Below, piece after piece: positions 24,110 through 33,981 of a stretch of 64,000 bases of DNA; within the stretch, counting starts at the first letter, position 1; the number at the start of each line of letters is the position of its first letter. Origin of the DNA: CAYFZO01 sp965226235 (GTDB lineage Bacteria; Pseudomonadota; Gammaproteobacteria; Poriferisulfidales; Oxydemutatoraceae); the NCBI GenBank assembly GCA_965226235.1, contig OZ245335.1, positions 1,364,001 to 1,428,000 of the forward strand, in the 5' to 3' direction. The notes below the pieces were generated by a model that ran no database searches, had not been told where the DNA came from, and saw nothing but the letters and a program-made list of their open reading frames with translations. Position numbers and translations under genes: made by a program.

Positions 24110-26539
24110 ATGACGGATTCAACGATGACATACGATTCTTCCAGTATCCGGGTTCTCAAGGGCCTCGAAGCCGTCCGCAAACGGCCTGGGATGTATATCG
24201 GTGATACCGACGACGGCACCGGTCTGCACCATATGATTTTCGAGGTCGTAGACAATGCGGTAGACGAAGCACTGGCCGGATACTGTGATCGTATCGAGAT
24301 CCGCATCCACGAAGACGGCTCCGTCAGCGTACAGGACAATGGGCGCGGGATTCCCACGGATGTCCACCTGGAAGAGGGGCGGTCGGCGGCCGAGGTCATC
24401 ATGACGACTTTGCACGCCGGAGGCAAGTTCGACGAAAATTCGTACAAGGTTTCCGGCGGATTGCACGGGGTCGGCGTCTCGGTGGTCAACGCGCTTTCCG
24501 AATCCTTGGAGTTGACCGTGCATCGTGACGGCAGGATATACCATCAGGAATACGCGCTGGGTAAACCGAAATACCCGCTGAAGGAGATTGGCGAGTCTGA
24601 CAGGACGGGGACCTGCGTGAAATTTGTCCCCAGTCGCGATGTCTTTGCCAACACCACTTTCCAGTTCGACCGCATTACGCCGCGATTGCGCGAGTTGGCG
24701 TTTTTGCACTCGGGTATATCGATCCAGGTAATCGACGCCCGCACCGGACAGGATCAGACGTTTTTTTATGAGGGGGGGATACGTGCCTTTGTCGAATACC
24801 TTGATGGTGGGAGCGCGGCGCTGCATCCCACGATTTTTTATTTCAACGGCGGGCGCGAAAAGATCAACCTGGAAGTTGCGATGCGCTGGAGCAGTAGTTA
24901 CCAGGAGAAGGTGTTTTGCTATACCAACAGCATTCCGCAAAGTGATGGGGGTACGCACCTTGCTGCGTTCAAGGCCGCCCTGACCCGCACGCTGAACAGT
25001 TACGCAGAAAAAGAAGGGTTCCTGAAAAGGGAGAAGATCTCGGTAGCAGGCAATGACACGCGGGAAGGGTTGACCGCGGTTTTGTCGCTGAAGATGCCCG
25101 ACCCCAAATTTTCTTCGCAAACCAAGGAAAAACTGGTTTCTTCCGAGGTCAGAAAGCCGATTGAAACACTGATCGGCGGCCACCTGCAGAGCTTTTTGCT
25201 CGAACGCCCCGCTGAAGCGAAGGCGATCGTCGCCAAGATGATCGATGCGGCGAGAGCGCGTGAAGCCGCACGCAGGGCGCGCGAGATGACGCGCCGCAAG
25301 GGGTTGCTGGATATAGCAGGGTTGCCTGGCAAGCTTGCCGACTGCCAGGAAAAAAATCCCGAGGAATGCGAGTTGTTCCTGGTCGAGGGAGATTCTGCCG
25401 GTGGTTCCGCCAAGCAGGCACGTGACCGGCGCACGCAGGCAATCCTGCCGCTCAAGGGAAAAATTCTGAATGTCGAGCGAACGCGGCTCGATAGAATGCT
25501 GGCGTCGGTTGAAATCGGCACCTTGATAACCGCGCTGGGCTGTGGCATCGCCGATGAGTATGATCTGAGCAAGTTGCGTTACCATCGCATCATCATCATG
25601 ACCGACGCTGACATCGACGGTTCACATATCCGCACGCTGTTGCTGACCCTGTTCTATCGCCGCATGCGCGAACTCGTCGAACGCGGGTACCTGTATATTG
25701 CGCTACCGCCTTTATATCGGGCCAAAAAAGGCAAGCACGAGCACTATGTCAAGGATGAGCAGGAACTGAACGCTTACCTGCTGGACCTCGTTTGCGATAG
25801 TGCCTGTATCCGTCCGTCGGGGAACGGCAGGTCGATTGACACCACGCAACTTAGAAAAATGCTTGAGCGCTACCACGAGGTATCCGGAATTGCCGAACGG
25901 TTCTCGCAGCGACACGAGTTGCGAACCCTGCAACATATGCCATTTATACAACCGCTTGCGACAGACCACACGCAAGCCCCCATGGATACGGACGAAGCTT
26001 GGGTCGCGTGGGCGCAATGTCTGGTCGCGGCACTGAGTGATGCGGCCGAACCGGGGGAGCAGTACACCTGCCGTGTACACAGTAGCGACAATGGCAACGG
26101 CAACGCGCTGGAAATAACACGGCGACAGCACGGTGCCTGCTACAGCGATGTGTATTCGCCGGAGTTTTTCCTGTCGCCGGATTTTGCGGCGATGGATCAA
26201 CTGGCGCGAGACACCCACGCGTTGTTTGCAGCCGGCGCACGCATCGAATTCGGCGATGCCCGAACGGAGTTGGCTCGGCTTGATCAAGCGGCGCAGTGGT
26301 TGATGGCTCAGGCGCGCAAAGGACAGACAATCCAGCGCTACAAGGGCCTTGGTGAAATGAACCCGGAGCAGTTGTGGGACACGACGATGAACCCGGTGAC
26401 CCGGCGTCTGGTCAGCGTGAAGATAGAAAATTGCCAGGCAGCGGATAATGTCTTCGATACATTGATGGGAATTAACGTTGCCGAACGACGGAACTTCATC
26501 GAAGCCAACGCGCTGCAGGTGAACAACCTCGATATCTAA
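24110..26539 (+). CDS. gyrB: DNA gyrase subunit B
   Basis: The 809-residue ATPase subunit of type IIA topoisomerase. ATG 24110 has GGTGGGA upstream; the protein begins with SIRVLKGLEAVRKRPGMYIG. GHKL motifs: DNAVDEALAGY, QDNGRGIP, GGLHGVGVS. The TOPRIM domain has EGDSAGGSAKQ and MTDADIDGSHI. An insertion of roughly 170 residues after TOPRIM (about residues 560-720) is the gammaproteobacterial GyrB form, distinguishing it from ParE. The end carries QRYKGLGEMNPEQLW. Unusually it is not next to dnaA-dnaN-recF but between lptM-lysA and xth. Confidence 0.95.
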   Translation: MTDSTMTYDSSSIRVLKGLEAVRKRPGMYIGDTDDGTGLHHMIFEVVDNAVDEALAGYCDRIEIRIHEDGSVSVQDNGRGIPTDVHLEEGRSAAEVIMTTLHAGGKFDENSYKVSGGLHGVGVSVVNALSESLELTVHRDGRIYHQEYALGKPKYPLKEIGESDRTGTCVKFVPSRDVFANTTFQFDRITPRLRELAFLHSGISIQVIDARTGQDQTFFYEGGIRAFVEYLDGGSAALHPTIFYFNGGREKINLEVAMRWSSSYQEKVFCYTNSIPQSDGGTHLAAFKAALTRTLNSYAEKEGFLKREKISVAGNDTREGLTAVLSLKMPDPKFSSQTKEKLVSSEVRKPIETLIGGHLQSFLLERPAEAKAIVAKMIDAARAREAARRAREMTRRKGLLDIAGLPGKLADCQEKNPEECELFLVEGDSAGGSAKQARDRRTQAILPLKGKILNVERTRLDRMLASVEIGTLITALGCGIADEYDLSKLRYHRIIIMTDADIDGSHIRTLLLTLFYRRMRELVERGYLYIALPPLYRAKKGKHEHYVKDEQELNAYLLDLVCDSACIRPSGNGRSIDTTQLRKMLERYHEVSGIAERFSQRHELRTLQHMPFIQPLATDHTQAPMDTDEAWVAWAQCLVAALSDAAEPGEQYTCRVHSSDNGNGNALEITRRQHGACYSDVYSPEFFLSPDFAAMDQLARDTHALFAAGARIEFGDARTELARLDQAAQWLMAQARKGQTIQRYKGLGEMNPEQLWDTTMNPVTRRLVSVKIENCQAADNVFDTLMGINVAERRNFIEANALQVNNLDI

Positions 26540-26629
26540 AATCAGGTGGCGGCAGGCCGATGAAACCGGCAGGAACAGACGCGGCTTTCGTTACTCGGCC
26601 CTGGCGTTGTCGGTTCTGACCGCGATGAG

Positions 26630-27415
26630 ATGAAAATAGCGTCCTGGAATGTCAATTCCCTGAGGGCGCGGATGCCGCATGTGCGGGCGTGGCTGGAGGC
26701 AGCCTCGATTGATGTGCTCGCGCTCCAGGAGACCAAGGTGCAGGATGCCGATTTTCCCTACGCCGAGATCGCAGGCTGGGGATACCATGTCGCGTATTCG
26801 GGGCAAAAGACATATAACGGCGTCGCCGTATTGAGTCGCGGCATGCCTGTCGAAGAGATGTCCACCGAGGAAACGGCCGGGCTTGACCCAGGCCAGAAGC
26901 GAATCCTGGCTGTGTCTGTCGGCGACATACGCGTGATCGACCTGTACGTGGTACAGGGAAGGGCAGTTGGCTCTGAAAAGTATGCCTACAAACTGGAATG
27001 GCTGAAATCGGTGACGGCGTTTGTCAGGCAGGAACTGGCGCGATACCGCAAGCTGGTCGTGGTGGGCGACTTCAATGTTGCGCCCTTGGATGAGGATGTA
27101 CACGATCCTGAAAAATGGGACGGCGCAATCATGTGTAGCCGCGCCGAGCGCGCAGCGCTCCGCGAGATACAGGCACTCGGTCTCACCGATACGTTTCGCT
27201 TGTTCGATCAGCCCGCGGGCGAGTTCAGTTGGTGGGACTATCGTGGCGGCGGATTTCGTCGCAATCACGGGCTGCGCATCGACCTGATTCTCGCGAGCCA
27301 GGGAATGTCTCTCTGCTGCCATCGCGCCTTCATAGACAAGGAGCCAAGAGGGTGGGAACGGCCATCGGACCATGCTCCGGTAGTCGCCGAGTTCAGAGAA
27401 ATCGAAGTGGTCTGA
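26630..27415 (+). CDS. xth: exodeoxyribonuclease III
   Basis: AP endonuclease and 3'-5' exonuclease of base-excision repair. The 261-residue fold has KIASWNVNSLRAR, the metal Glu in ALQETKVQD, VVVGDFNVAP, and the catalytic Asp-His pair in RIDLILAS and RPSDHAPVVAEF. It follows gyrB by 90 bases on the same strand. ATG 26630 begins the canonical MKIASWN. Confidence 0.95.
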   Translation: MKIASWNVNSLRARMPHVRAWLEAASIDVLALQETKVQDADFPYAEIAGWGYHVAYSGQKTYNGVAVLSRGMPVEEMSTEETAGLDPGQKRILAVSVGDIRVIDLYVVQGRAVGSEKYAYKLEWLKSVTAFVRQELARYRKLVVVGDFNVAPLDEDVHDPEKWDGAIMCSRAERAALREIQALGLTDTFRLFDQPAGEFSWWDYRGGGFRRNHGLRIDLILASQGMSLCCHRAFIDKEPRGWERPSDHAPVVAEFREIEVV

Positions 27416-27424
27416 ACTTCGGGT

Positions 27425-27530
27425 TCAAACCAGCTTCAATCTGGTGCCAGGATTACCGGTGTCTGCAATTCGCCCGACTGTTTTCACTTCCCATTCGACG
27501 GTGTCCCCAGAGTACCCTGCGGAAGCGATG
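27425..27530 (-). pseudogene. 3' fragment of an FAH-family gene
   Basis: On the minus strand the last ~30 codons read SGDTVEWEVKTVGRIAD then GTRLKLV and a stop. They match the C-terminus of the FAH-family gene at 28700-29593 (GDTVECEVETVGRIAN) at both DNA and protein level. The rest of the gene is absent. It lies on the far side of the sulfotransferase gene. Confidence 0.75.
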
Positions 27531-27668
27531 CAGTGCTCCGCCCCCCACACCGGCGCGAGGTAGCGCACGCCACCTTCGCTCGGGGAAAGCTCTACAGAGG
27601 TGCCGGATGGCCCGGAGCAATCGCCGGCCAGAGGGGGCACCCGGTTGCGTTATCGTCCGCTCATCGCA

Positions 27669-28511
27669 TCAGTCGCCGAACCGGTAACCGAACAAGTCAA
27701 TATCTTTTGCATATTTACGCGCAACCAGGTCACGGGTTTCCTTGGTGTAAAGACCCATGTAGCTGTCGGTGGATGCCTGTGTCACGTTGGTTTTTGTCTG
27801 TGCCCATTTGAGCAGGCGTTGGTCGAGACCGGTGCGACGGATGATGGCGGTAAGGTCATCGGCAAAACGCTCCATATGCCCGATAAAGTCAATGGCATCG
27901 CGGTCGATAAACCGGTGCTGGGGTCTGAAATGCGGTTCGCACAAGTCGTCCGGAACACGGCAGACGAAACGTACAAAATCAGGGAACGTCATTCGTTCGA
28001 ACCTGATCCCGGGGTATAAGTTGTTGAACTCAAGGAATCGGCGCGGGCGTGTATTGAGGACTTTGTTGGTATAACACGAGGCGAGTCTCGACCAGGGATT
28101 TCTGACAAATGTAAAATGAAACACATGGTCGAATCCGGGCGGATCCGATGGAGACTTGAAGCCATCTTCGTGCCTTCTTACAGATACCAGACGATTGTCA
28201 TCACTTTCAAGGGTGTTGAGGCGCGCAGCCACCCTGTGCACGTGCGCTGCTTTTGCAGGCAATGGATGACCTATGGCGTCGAAGAGTAGAAGTTTGACCG
28301 TCGTGCACCCGGTTTTGGGAATCGAGTGGTAGGCAAGGCAACTGCCATTGCTTTTCACAAAGAGGGTTTGACGATTATTGATCCCGGGCAGGTATCTTTT
28401 CCAGCGCAATGCCGGGGCACAACCGAAGTAACCGTAGTAGGGCACCTTGTAAACAAGCAGAATCTGGTATTTTAGATGCCACCAGAATTTTCGGATTTTT
28501 TTATTGATCAT
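27669..28511 (-). CDS. sulfotransferase, Sulfotransfer_2-like (carbohydrate sulfotransferase)
   Basis: A 280-residue PAPS-dependent sulfotransferase. The 5'-phosphosulfate loop is HSIPKTGCTTVKLLL and the 3'-phosphate region is FTFVRNPWSRLASCYTNKV, followed by MTFPDFVRFV and HFRPQHRFID, as in chondroitin/dermatan-type sulfotransferases. A basic and hydrophobic N-terminus (WWHLKYQILLVYKV) may act as a membrane anchor. It probably sulfates a surface or capsular glycan. The gene is alone between two FAH-family sequences and is one of five sulfotransferases in the window. Confidence 0.8.
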   Translation of the reverse strand: MINKKIRKFWWHLKYQILLVYKVPYYGYFGCAPALRWKRYLPGINNRQTLFVKSNGSCLAYHSIPKTGCTTVKLLLFDAIGHPLPAKAAHVHRVAARLNTLESDDNRLVSVRRHEDGFKSPSDPPGFDHVFHFTFVRNPWSRLASCYTNKVLNTRPRRFLEFNNLYPGIRFERMTFPDFVRFVCRVPDDLCEPHFRPQHRFIDRDAIDFIGHMERFADDLTAIIRRTGLDQRLLKWAQTKTNVTQASTDSYMGLYTKETRDLVARKYAKDIDLFGYRFGD

Positions 28512-28699
28512 GGCAATGTTGTTTATGGCGCAGGATCATTGCCCCTTTTGCGATGCATCCAGGCTTCCAGCGTTGCTATCAGCGCTCGATCTCATACGCG
28601 AATACCCACTCAACACGGCGATACATAGCTGTAATAATACCCTCGGGAACGCTTGAGCAGAGCGACCGACACGGTCTGGACCCCGGATTCAGGCCAGCT

Positions 28700-29593
28700 T
28701 CAACCTGATGCCGGAACCACCGTGTTTGCAATTCGCCCGACTGTTTCCACTTCGCATTCGACGGTGTCTCCAGGGCGCAGATATTCCGGTGGTTTTCGGG
28801 CGTAGCCGACGCCGGCCGGGGTTCCCGTGGCAATGATGTCACCCGCTTCAAGCCCCGGACATTTCGAGATATACGAAATGACGGTCGCCACGTCGAAGAT
28901 CTGGAACGCCGTCGAAGCATCCTGCTTCAGTTCACCATTGACCCGGCATTGAAGCCGCAGTACCTGTGGGTTCGGGATTTCATCGGCGGTCGTGATCGCG
29001 GGACCGATCGGGCATGAGGCCGGCAGGCTCTTGGAGAGGTAGAACTGCTTATGGCGCTTTTGCAACTCGCGCGCGGTGATGTCATTGATCACAACGTAGC
29101 CGAACACATACTCCAACGCTTTTTCGGGGGGAACCTTGTGCCCGGCGCGCCCGATGACGACACCCAGTTCGACTTCCCAGTCGAGTTTGTCCGATATCCC
29201 GGGGTCATGCGGGATATCGTCGAACGGCCCCGTCACGCAGGAAGCCGCCTTGGTAAACATGATTGGATACTGTGGCAAATCGGGATGATCGCCAGCGGTT
29301 TTGGTTTCCCGCAGGTGATCGGAATAATTCCAGCCCATGCAGATAATGTTTTTTCGTGGCCGCAGGATCGGCGCCATGAGCCGCACATCATCCATCGCCA
29401 CGGTGATTTCGTCTCCCGAAGCAGCGATGAACGCGCGCAGTGCCTGCATCCCTCCGTCGCCCGCCTCAATCAGCGATTGGACGTCGGAGAGCCGGCTGTC
29501 CCAGTCCTGCGACAACATGGGCAGAGCAACCCCGTTACCGGTCATGACACCCATGCAGACCTGGTTTCTATATCGGCAGGTCACCAGTTTCAT
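28700..29593 (-). CDS. fumarylacetoacetate hydrolase family protein
   Basis: A 297-residue FAH-fold metal enzyme, cleaving or isomerising acylpyruvate/2-oxo-hydroxy acids. Motifs: NIICMGWNYSDHL, the Mg ligands in DWEVELGVVIG, NDITARELQ, and GDIIATGTPAGVGYARKP. ATG 29593 begins MKLVTCRYRN; upstream sequence is not conserved. The 3' end has a one-base deletion relative to the relic copy at 27425-27530: the conserved tail IRLKLA is thrown out of frame and the protein ends ANTVVPASG. The loss is only about six residues and probably tolerated. Confidence 0.85.
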   Translation of the reverse strand: MKLVTCRYRNQVCMGVMTGNGVALPMLSQDWDSRLSDVQSLIEAGDGGMQALRAFIAASGDEITVAMDDVRLMAPILRPRKNIICMGWNYSDHLRETKTAGDHPDLPQYPIMFTKAASCVTGPFDDIPHDPGISDKLDWEVELGVVIGRAGHKVPPEKALEYVFGYVVINDITARELQKRHKQFYLSKSLPASCPIGPAITTADEIPNPQVLRLQCRVNGELKQDASTAFQIFDVATVISYISKCPGLEAGDIIATGTPAGVGYARKPPEYLRPGDTVECEVETVGRIANTVVPASG

Positions 29594-29737
29594 GAGGGAA
29601 TTATACACATTGGCGATACCGGTTTCGTATCTCACCATGGAGGCCTGCCAGACCGCAGAGGTGAAAGTTCGCTGGCAATCAGGTGTCGGTTGGTAAAGAG
29701 TCGCGCTTGCAGACTTCCATGGCCGCAGTAGTTTCGC

Positions 29738-29765
29738 TTTTGCAAAAGGCGGCGACCGATATAAT
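29738..29765 (+). promoter_or_regulatory. candidate promoter of the RND efflux operon
   Basis: TTTTGC at 29738-29743 and a perfect TATAAT at 29760-29765 with a 16-bp spacer lie upstream of the adaptor gene. The -35 is poor, so this is a sequence-based guess. Confidence 0.35.
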
Positions 29766-29827
29766 GTCTCCAAACTGTTGCCGTCGATTGGCTACAATGC
29801 GTCGGTACATCCTGCCACAATCTCTCG

Positions 29828-30913
29828 ATGAGGACGTTTCATACAATCCGCCACGCGACGGTTGCCGCGACGGTTGCCTTCGGGCTGCTCGGTTATGCCG
29901 GGGTTGCGTTGTCGCAGCCGCCGGCGGTGCCGGTGGTCACTGCCGACACCGTTCGTGGCAAAGTCCAGAGCACCCTCCAGTTCAGCGGAGCCTTGATCAG
30001 CTTCAACGAGGCCGCATTGTCGGCGGAAATCGAGGCCCGCGTAATCCAGGTGGCAAAGATCGGCACTCGCCTGCTCAAGGGGGAAGTGATCGCGCAGTTG
30101 GACGACACACTGTTACGGCAGGTTCTTGCCGAGAACCAGGCCGACGTGCAGACCCGTCGCGAGCGCATTGGATTTTTGCAAAATGAAGTGAAACGGCTGC
30201 GGGAGCTGACAACGCAGAACAACGCCGCGATCAGCCTGCTTGAAGAAACGCAGGCCGACCTGGGTGCGACACGTAGCGAACTGGCGGCGGCTTTGGCACG
30301 CGTGGCGCAGACCGAGGAAAGAATCCGCCGCACCAAACCCGTTGCCCCTTTCGCCGGCGTGATCAGCAGGGTGCACACCGAGGTTGGCGAATGGGCGTCC
30401 GTGGGCGACCCGATCGTGGAACTCGTCGATACTGAAACGCTGGAGATTGAAACGTTCGTGTCTGCCGAGGTTCTTCCCCACATAAATGTGGGTGATTCGA
30501 TCGGGATCAAAGCGGAAGGGCAGATCCATCGGGCCACGCTGCAGGTCATTGTGCCGGTTGGCGACCCGGTATCGCGATTGTTTGAACTACGCTTGACGCC
30601 GCAGGAGGCAATCGGCCCACCGGGTCTGGCGGTACAGGTCCTGGTGCCTGTGGCTTCGCCCCGCGACAGCCTGCTGGTTCCCGAGGATGCGCTGGTGATC
30701 CGCCGTGATGGCATCAGCGTGTTCCGCATCGAGGAAGATATGACCGCGTCGCGTATCCCGGTAACAACCGGCTTGTCGGCCCAGGGAGGGCTGGTGGAGG
30801 TGATCGGCGCGCTTGAGGCTGGCGACAAGGTTGTGGTTCGCGGCGGGGAGCGTTTGCGCGATGGTGCCGCGGTGCGACTGGTGCCACCCGTCAGCGGCAA
30901 CGACAGCAATTGA
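29828..30913 (+). CDS. RND efflux periplasmic adaptor subunit
   Basis: Membrane-fusion protein of 361 residues with a signal sequence (ATVAATVAFGLLGYAGVALS), a lipoyl half (ARVIQVAKIGTRLLKGEVIAQLDD), an alpha-hairpin from residues ~95 to 160 (heptad-rich ERIGFLQNEVKRLREL), the second lipoyl half (PVAPFAGVISRVHTEVGEWASVGDPI) and a beta-barrel. It bridges the inner-membrane pump and an outer-membrane channel not encoded here. No lipobox, so the protein is not acylated. Stop and next start overlap in TGATG, showing translational coupling. Confidence 0.92.
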   Translation: MRTFHTIRHATVAATVAFGLLGYAGVALSQPPAVPVVTADTVRGKVQSTLQFSGALISFNEAALSAEIEARVIQVAKIGTRLLKGEVIAQLDDTLLRQVLAENQADVQTRRERIGFLQNEVKRLRELTTQNNAAISLLEETQADLGATRSELAAALARVAQTEERIRRTKPVAPFAGVISRVHTEVGEWASVGDPIVELVDTETLEIETFVSAEVLPHINVGDSIGIKAEGQIHRATLQVIVPVGDPVSRLFELRLTPQEAIGPPGLAVQVLVPVASPRDSLLVPEDALVIRRDGISVFRIEEDMTASRIPVTTGLSAQGGLVEVIGALEAGDKVVVRGGERLRDGAAVRLVPPVSGNDSN

Positions 30914-33900
30914 TGCAGGCGGCGCGGGCGATTCTGGATAACCCCATCGCGGGTTACGTCGTGCTGCTTTTCTTCGTGATTTTCGGTGGGGTTTCGCTAA
31001 GCAAACTTCCCGTGCAACTCACGCCGGAGGTACAGGAAGCGGAGATCAAAATCACGACCAACTGGCGCGCGGCGACACCGGAGGAGATAGAGTCCGAGAT
31101 TATCGAGCCGCAGGAAGACGCGCTGAAGGGATTGCCCGGGGTCACCCGGATGTTGTCCGAAGCGCGCCGGGGCAACGGCACCTTGACGCTGACTTTCGAA
31201 CTCGGATTCAGCCTTGAGCGGGCGTTGATCGAGGTGCTCAACGGGCTCAACCGCGTACCTTCCTACCCGCCTGACACCGACGAGCCAATTCTCAGCACGA
31301 CCGGCGAATCGAGTCGCCCGATTGCCTGGTTCATCCTCAAGACATTGCCCGGCAACGACAACGATATCAGCAACTATCAGTACCTGGTGGAGGAACTGGT
31401 GCAAACGCGGTTTGAACGCATTCGAGGCGTTTCCCAATCAGAGGTGCGAGGCGCGCTGGAGCAGGAGTTGCGTATCACCATCGATCCATACAAAGCCGCG
31501 AGCCGCAACATTTCACTGCCCGAGTCTGCCGAGCTCATCGGTGGGCAGGAAGACATTTCCGGCGGCACCAAGGACATCAACAAGCGTGCGTACAACATTC
31601 GCTTTCTCGGCAGCTACGATGCTGAAACCCTGGGGGACATGGTGCTCGGTTGGCGCGACCAAAAGCCGGTCAGGCTGCGCGATATCGCCGATATCGAATT
31701 GCGCCCGATCGATCGCAACACCTTTGTCGTCAATAACGGAGAACGCGCCATCGCGGTCAACGCTTCCCGCGAGTCGGGCGTCAACGTCATCGAAGTCATG
31801 AATCAACTGAAAGCGGCCGTTGCCGAACTTCGGGAAGGGCCGCTGAAGCGGATGGGATTGAGCCTGGAGCAGGTTTATGACGAGACGCTTTATATCGAAG
31901 ACGCGATCACCCTGTTGTTCACCAACCTGGGCGTTGGCCTGTTGCTTGCGATCGCCGTTCTATGGTGGTTTACAAGGCGCTTACGTGTCACGCTGATCGT
32001 TGCCGTCAGCATTCCGATTTCATTGTTTGCCGCGCTGATCACGCTCCAGATCACAGGCCGCACGCTGAACACGATATCGCTCGCGGCACTCGCACTCGCG
32101 GTGGGCATGGTACTCGATGCCTCCATTATCGCGATCGAGAACATTCTGCGCCTGCGAGCGACCGGCCTTTCTTCGTCCCGGGCGGCGCTGAAAGGAACCG
32201 GGCAAGTCAGAGGCGCATTGATCGCGTCTACCGCGACGACCGTGGCCGTTTTCCTGCCGATTCTGCTACTTGAGGGTGAGGCCGGACAACTGTTTGCAGA
32301 CCTCGCCATTGGTCTGTCCGCGTCGATCCTGGTGTCGTTGTTCGCGGCACTGATTATCGTCCCCGGGCTGAGCCATGAATGGCTCCAGCACGGCACGACC
32401 TCGGATCACCTGAGTGCGGTATGGGATCGCTGGACCGACAAGATCATGCGCCTGACCGACGATGTGCGTCGCAGGCGTGCCTTGATCGTGACACTGTTCC
32501 TGGTGCCGGCGGTATTGAGCGTGATGCTGGTTCCCAAGGCCGACTATTTGCCGGCGGGCAGCCGCAACCTGATTTTTGCGTATCTGTTGCCGCCGCCCGG
32601 GACGAATATCACGACGCTTGAAAAAGAAATGGGGGATGTCATCGCGGCAAAGCTGGCGCCGTACATGGTGGGAGAAAAGACGCCCCGAGTCAGCCAGTAC
32701 TTTTTTGTCGCCTTCCCGCAAGGCGCGTTCATGGGAGCGCGCGCGGAGAATGCCGACGAGGCCGACGAACTGGTTCCTGTAATCAACGGCCTGTTTCAGG
32801 ATTTCCCCGACACACTGGCGTTTGCGCAACGCGCCTCGTTGTTCAGTCGAGGCAACACACGCACGGTCGAGTTGAACCTGCAAAGCCGCGACATCGAGGC
32901 TTTGCTGAATGCCGGAACGGTCGCCTATGGGCTGATTCCCCAGGCACTTCCTGGCGCGCGCATCAGACCGCGCCCAGGTCTGGAACTCGCCGAACCGCAG
33001 TTGTTGCTTGAGCCCAATGAAATACGCATTGCCGAAATCGGTTGGACAAGACGACACGTCGGAATGATTGCGCGAGCGGTTGGCGAGGGTCTTTTCCTGA
33101 CTGATTATTTCGACGGCGATCGCCGTTTCGATGTGATTGTACGCATCGACGACTGGAGCACACCGGAGGAACTCGCGGCCATCCCGCTGGCGACGCCGCA
33201 AGCACAGATGCTGCCGCTTGGCGAGTTGGTTTCCATCCGCCGCATCGCAGGCCCCGATCGCATTCGCCGCCTGGATCGCCGGCGCACGCTTACCCTGGAG
33301 GTGATCGCACCGCCAGAGACATCGCTGGAGGACACCCTGTCGATACTGCAACAACAAATCGAGCCTGTTCTGTATCAGCAACTGCCTGCCGAAGCCACGA
33401 TCACCTACACGGGAAGCGCGGACAAACTGAAAACCGCGCTGTCAGGAATGCAAGGGGCCTTCCTGCTCGCTGTAGTAATTCTTTACCTGCTGATTTCGGT
33501 GCTGTTTCGCTCCTTCAAAGACAGCCTGCTCGTGGTCGTCAGCCTGCCACTGGCCGCGGTGGGCGGCATCCTGCTGCTACGGGGATTGAATCTGTTTCTA
33601 TTCCAGCCGATGGATCTCCTGACGATGATCGGCTTCGTGATCGTGCTCGGGCTGGTTGTCAACAACGCGATACTGCTGGTGCACCAGACGCGCGCGGCGC
33701 AGCGTGAAGGCACCCCCCTTACCGACGCGGTACGTCAGGCTGTCAACCTGCGGCTGCGTCCGATTCTGATGAGCACGACGACCAGCTTGTTCGGGATGCT
33801 GCCGCTGCTGGTTGCACCCGGCGCCGGGGCCGAACTGTATCGAGGACTGGCCGCCGTGATCATCGGCGGACTGCTGATCAGCGCATTGTTTACCCTGGTA

Positions 33901-33951
33901 TTGCTGCCGAGTCTGCTCCGCGGGGTCAGGGGCAATCGGCCCACGGCTTGA
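30913..33951 (+). CDS. RND efflux transporter permease
   Basis: The 1012-residue inner-membrane proton antiporter has the standard 12 membrane helices in two groups, each with one first helix, a large periplasmic loop and five more helices (residues ~12-30, 335-500, ~840-1005). Signature segments: GVTRMLSEARRGNGTLTL, PISLFAALITLQITGRTLN, and the proton-relay helix VGMVLDASIIAIEN with one Asp where classical pumps often have two. The C-terminal half has VVSLPLAAVGGI and LGLVVNNAILLVHQ. ATG 30913 overlaps the adaptor stop. The single relay Asp suggests an HAE subgroup different from AcrB. Substrate is unknown. Confidence 0.93.
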   Translation: MQAARAILDNPIAGYVVLLFFVIFGGVSLSKLPVQLTPEVQEAEIKITTNWRAATPEEIESEIIEPQEDALKGLPGVTRMLSEARRGNGTLTLTFELGFSLERALIEVLNGLNRVPSYPPDTDEPILSTTGESSRPIAWFILKTLPGNDNDISNYQYLVEELVQTRFERIRGVSQSEVRGALEQELRITIDPYKAASRNISLPESAELIGGQEDISGGTKDINKRAYNIRFLGSYDAETLGDMVLGWRDQKPVRLRDIADIELRPIDRNTFVVNNGERAIAVNASRESGVNVIEVMNQLKAAVAELREGPLKRMGLSLEQVYDETLYIEDAITLLFTNLGVGLLLAIAVLWWFTRRLRVTLIVAVSIPISLFAALITLQITGRTLNTISLAALALAVGMVLDASIIAIENILRLRATGLSSSRAALKGTGQVRGALIASTATTVAVFLPILLLEGEAGQLFADLAIGLSASILVSLFAALIIVPGLSHEWLQHGTTSDHLSAVWDRWTDKIMRLTDDVRRRRALIVTLFLVPAVLSVMLVPKADYLPAGSRNLIFAYLLPPPGTNITTLEKEMGDVIAAKLAPYMVGEKTPRVSQYFFVAFPQGAFMGARAENADEADELVPVINGLFQDFPDTLAFAQRASLFSRGNTRTVELNLQSRDIEALLNAGTVAYGLIPQALPGARIRPRPGLELAEPQLLLEPNEIRIAEIGWTRRHVGMIARAVGEGLFLTDYFDGDRRFDVIVRIDDWSTPEELAAIPLATPQAQMLPLGELVSIRRIAGPDRIRRLDRRRTLTLEVIAPPETSLEDTLSILQQQIEPVLYQQLPAEATITYTGSADKLKTALSGMQGAFLLAVVILYLLISVLFRSFKDSLLVVVSLPLAAVGGILLLRGLNLFLFQPMDLLTMIGFVIVLGLVVNNAILLVHQTRAAQREGTPLTDAVRQAVNLRLRPILMSTTTSLFGMLPLLVAPGAGAELYRGLAAVIIGGLLISALFTLVLLPSLLRGVRGNRPTA

Positions 33952-33981
33952 CCGCATCTGCCCGGATCAGCCGGATCGGCT

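Noticed and set aside
24106..24111. TATAAT overlapping the gyrB start codon
   Set aside because: As a -10 box it would place the transcription start inside the coding region; treated as chance.
24119..25585. Long (488-codon) minus-strand open frame across gyrB
   Set aside because: Lies antisense to the conserved gyrB frame, has no recognisable motif, and is explained by GC-rich codon bias.
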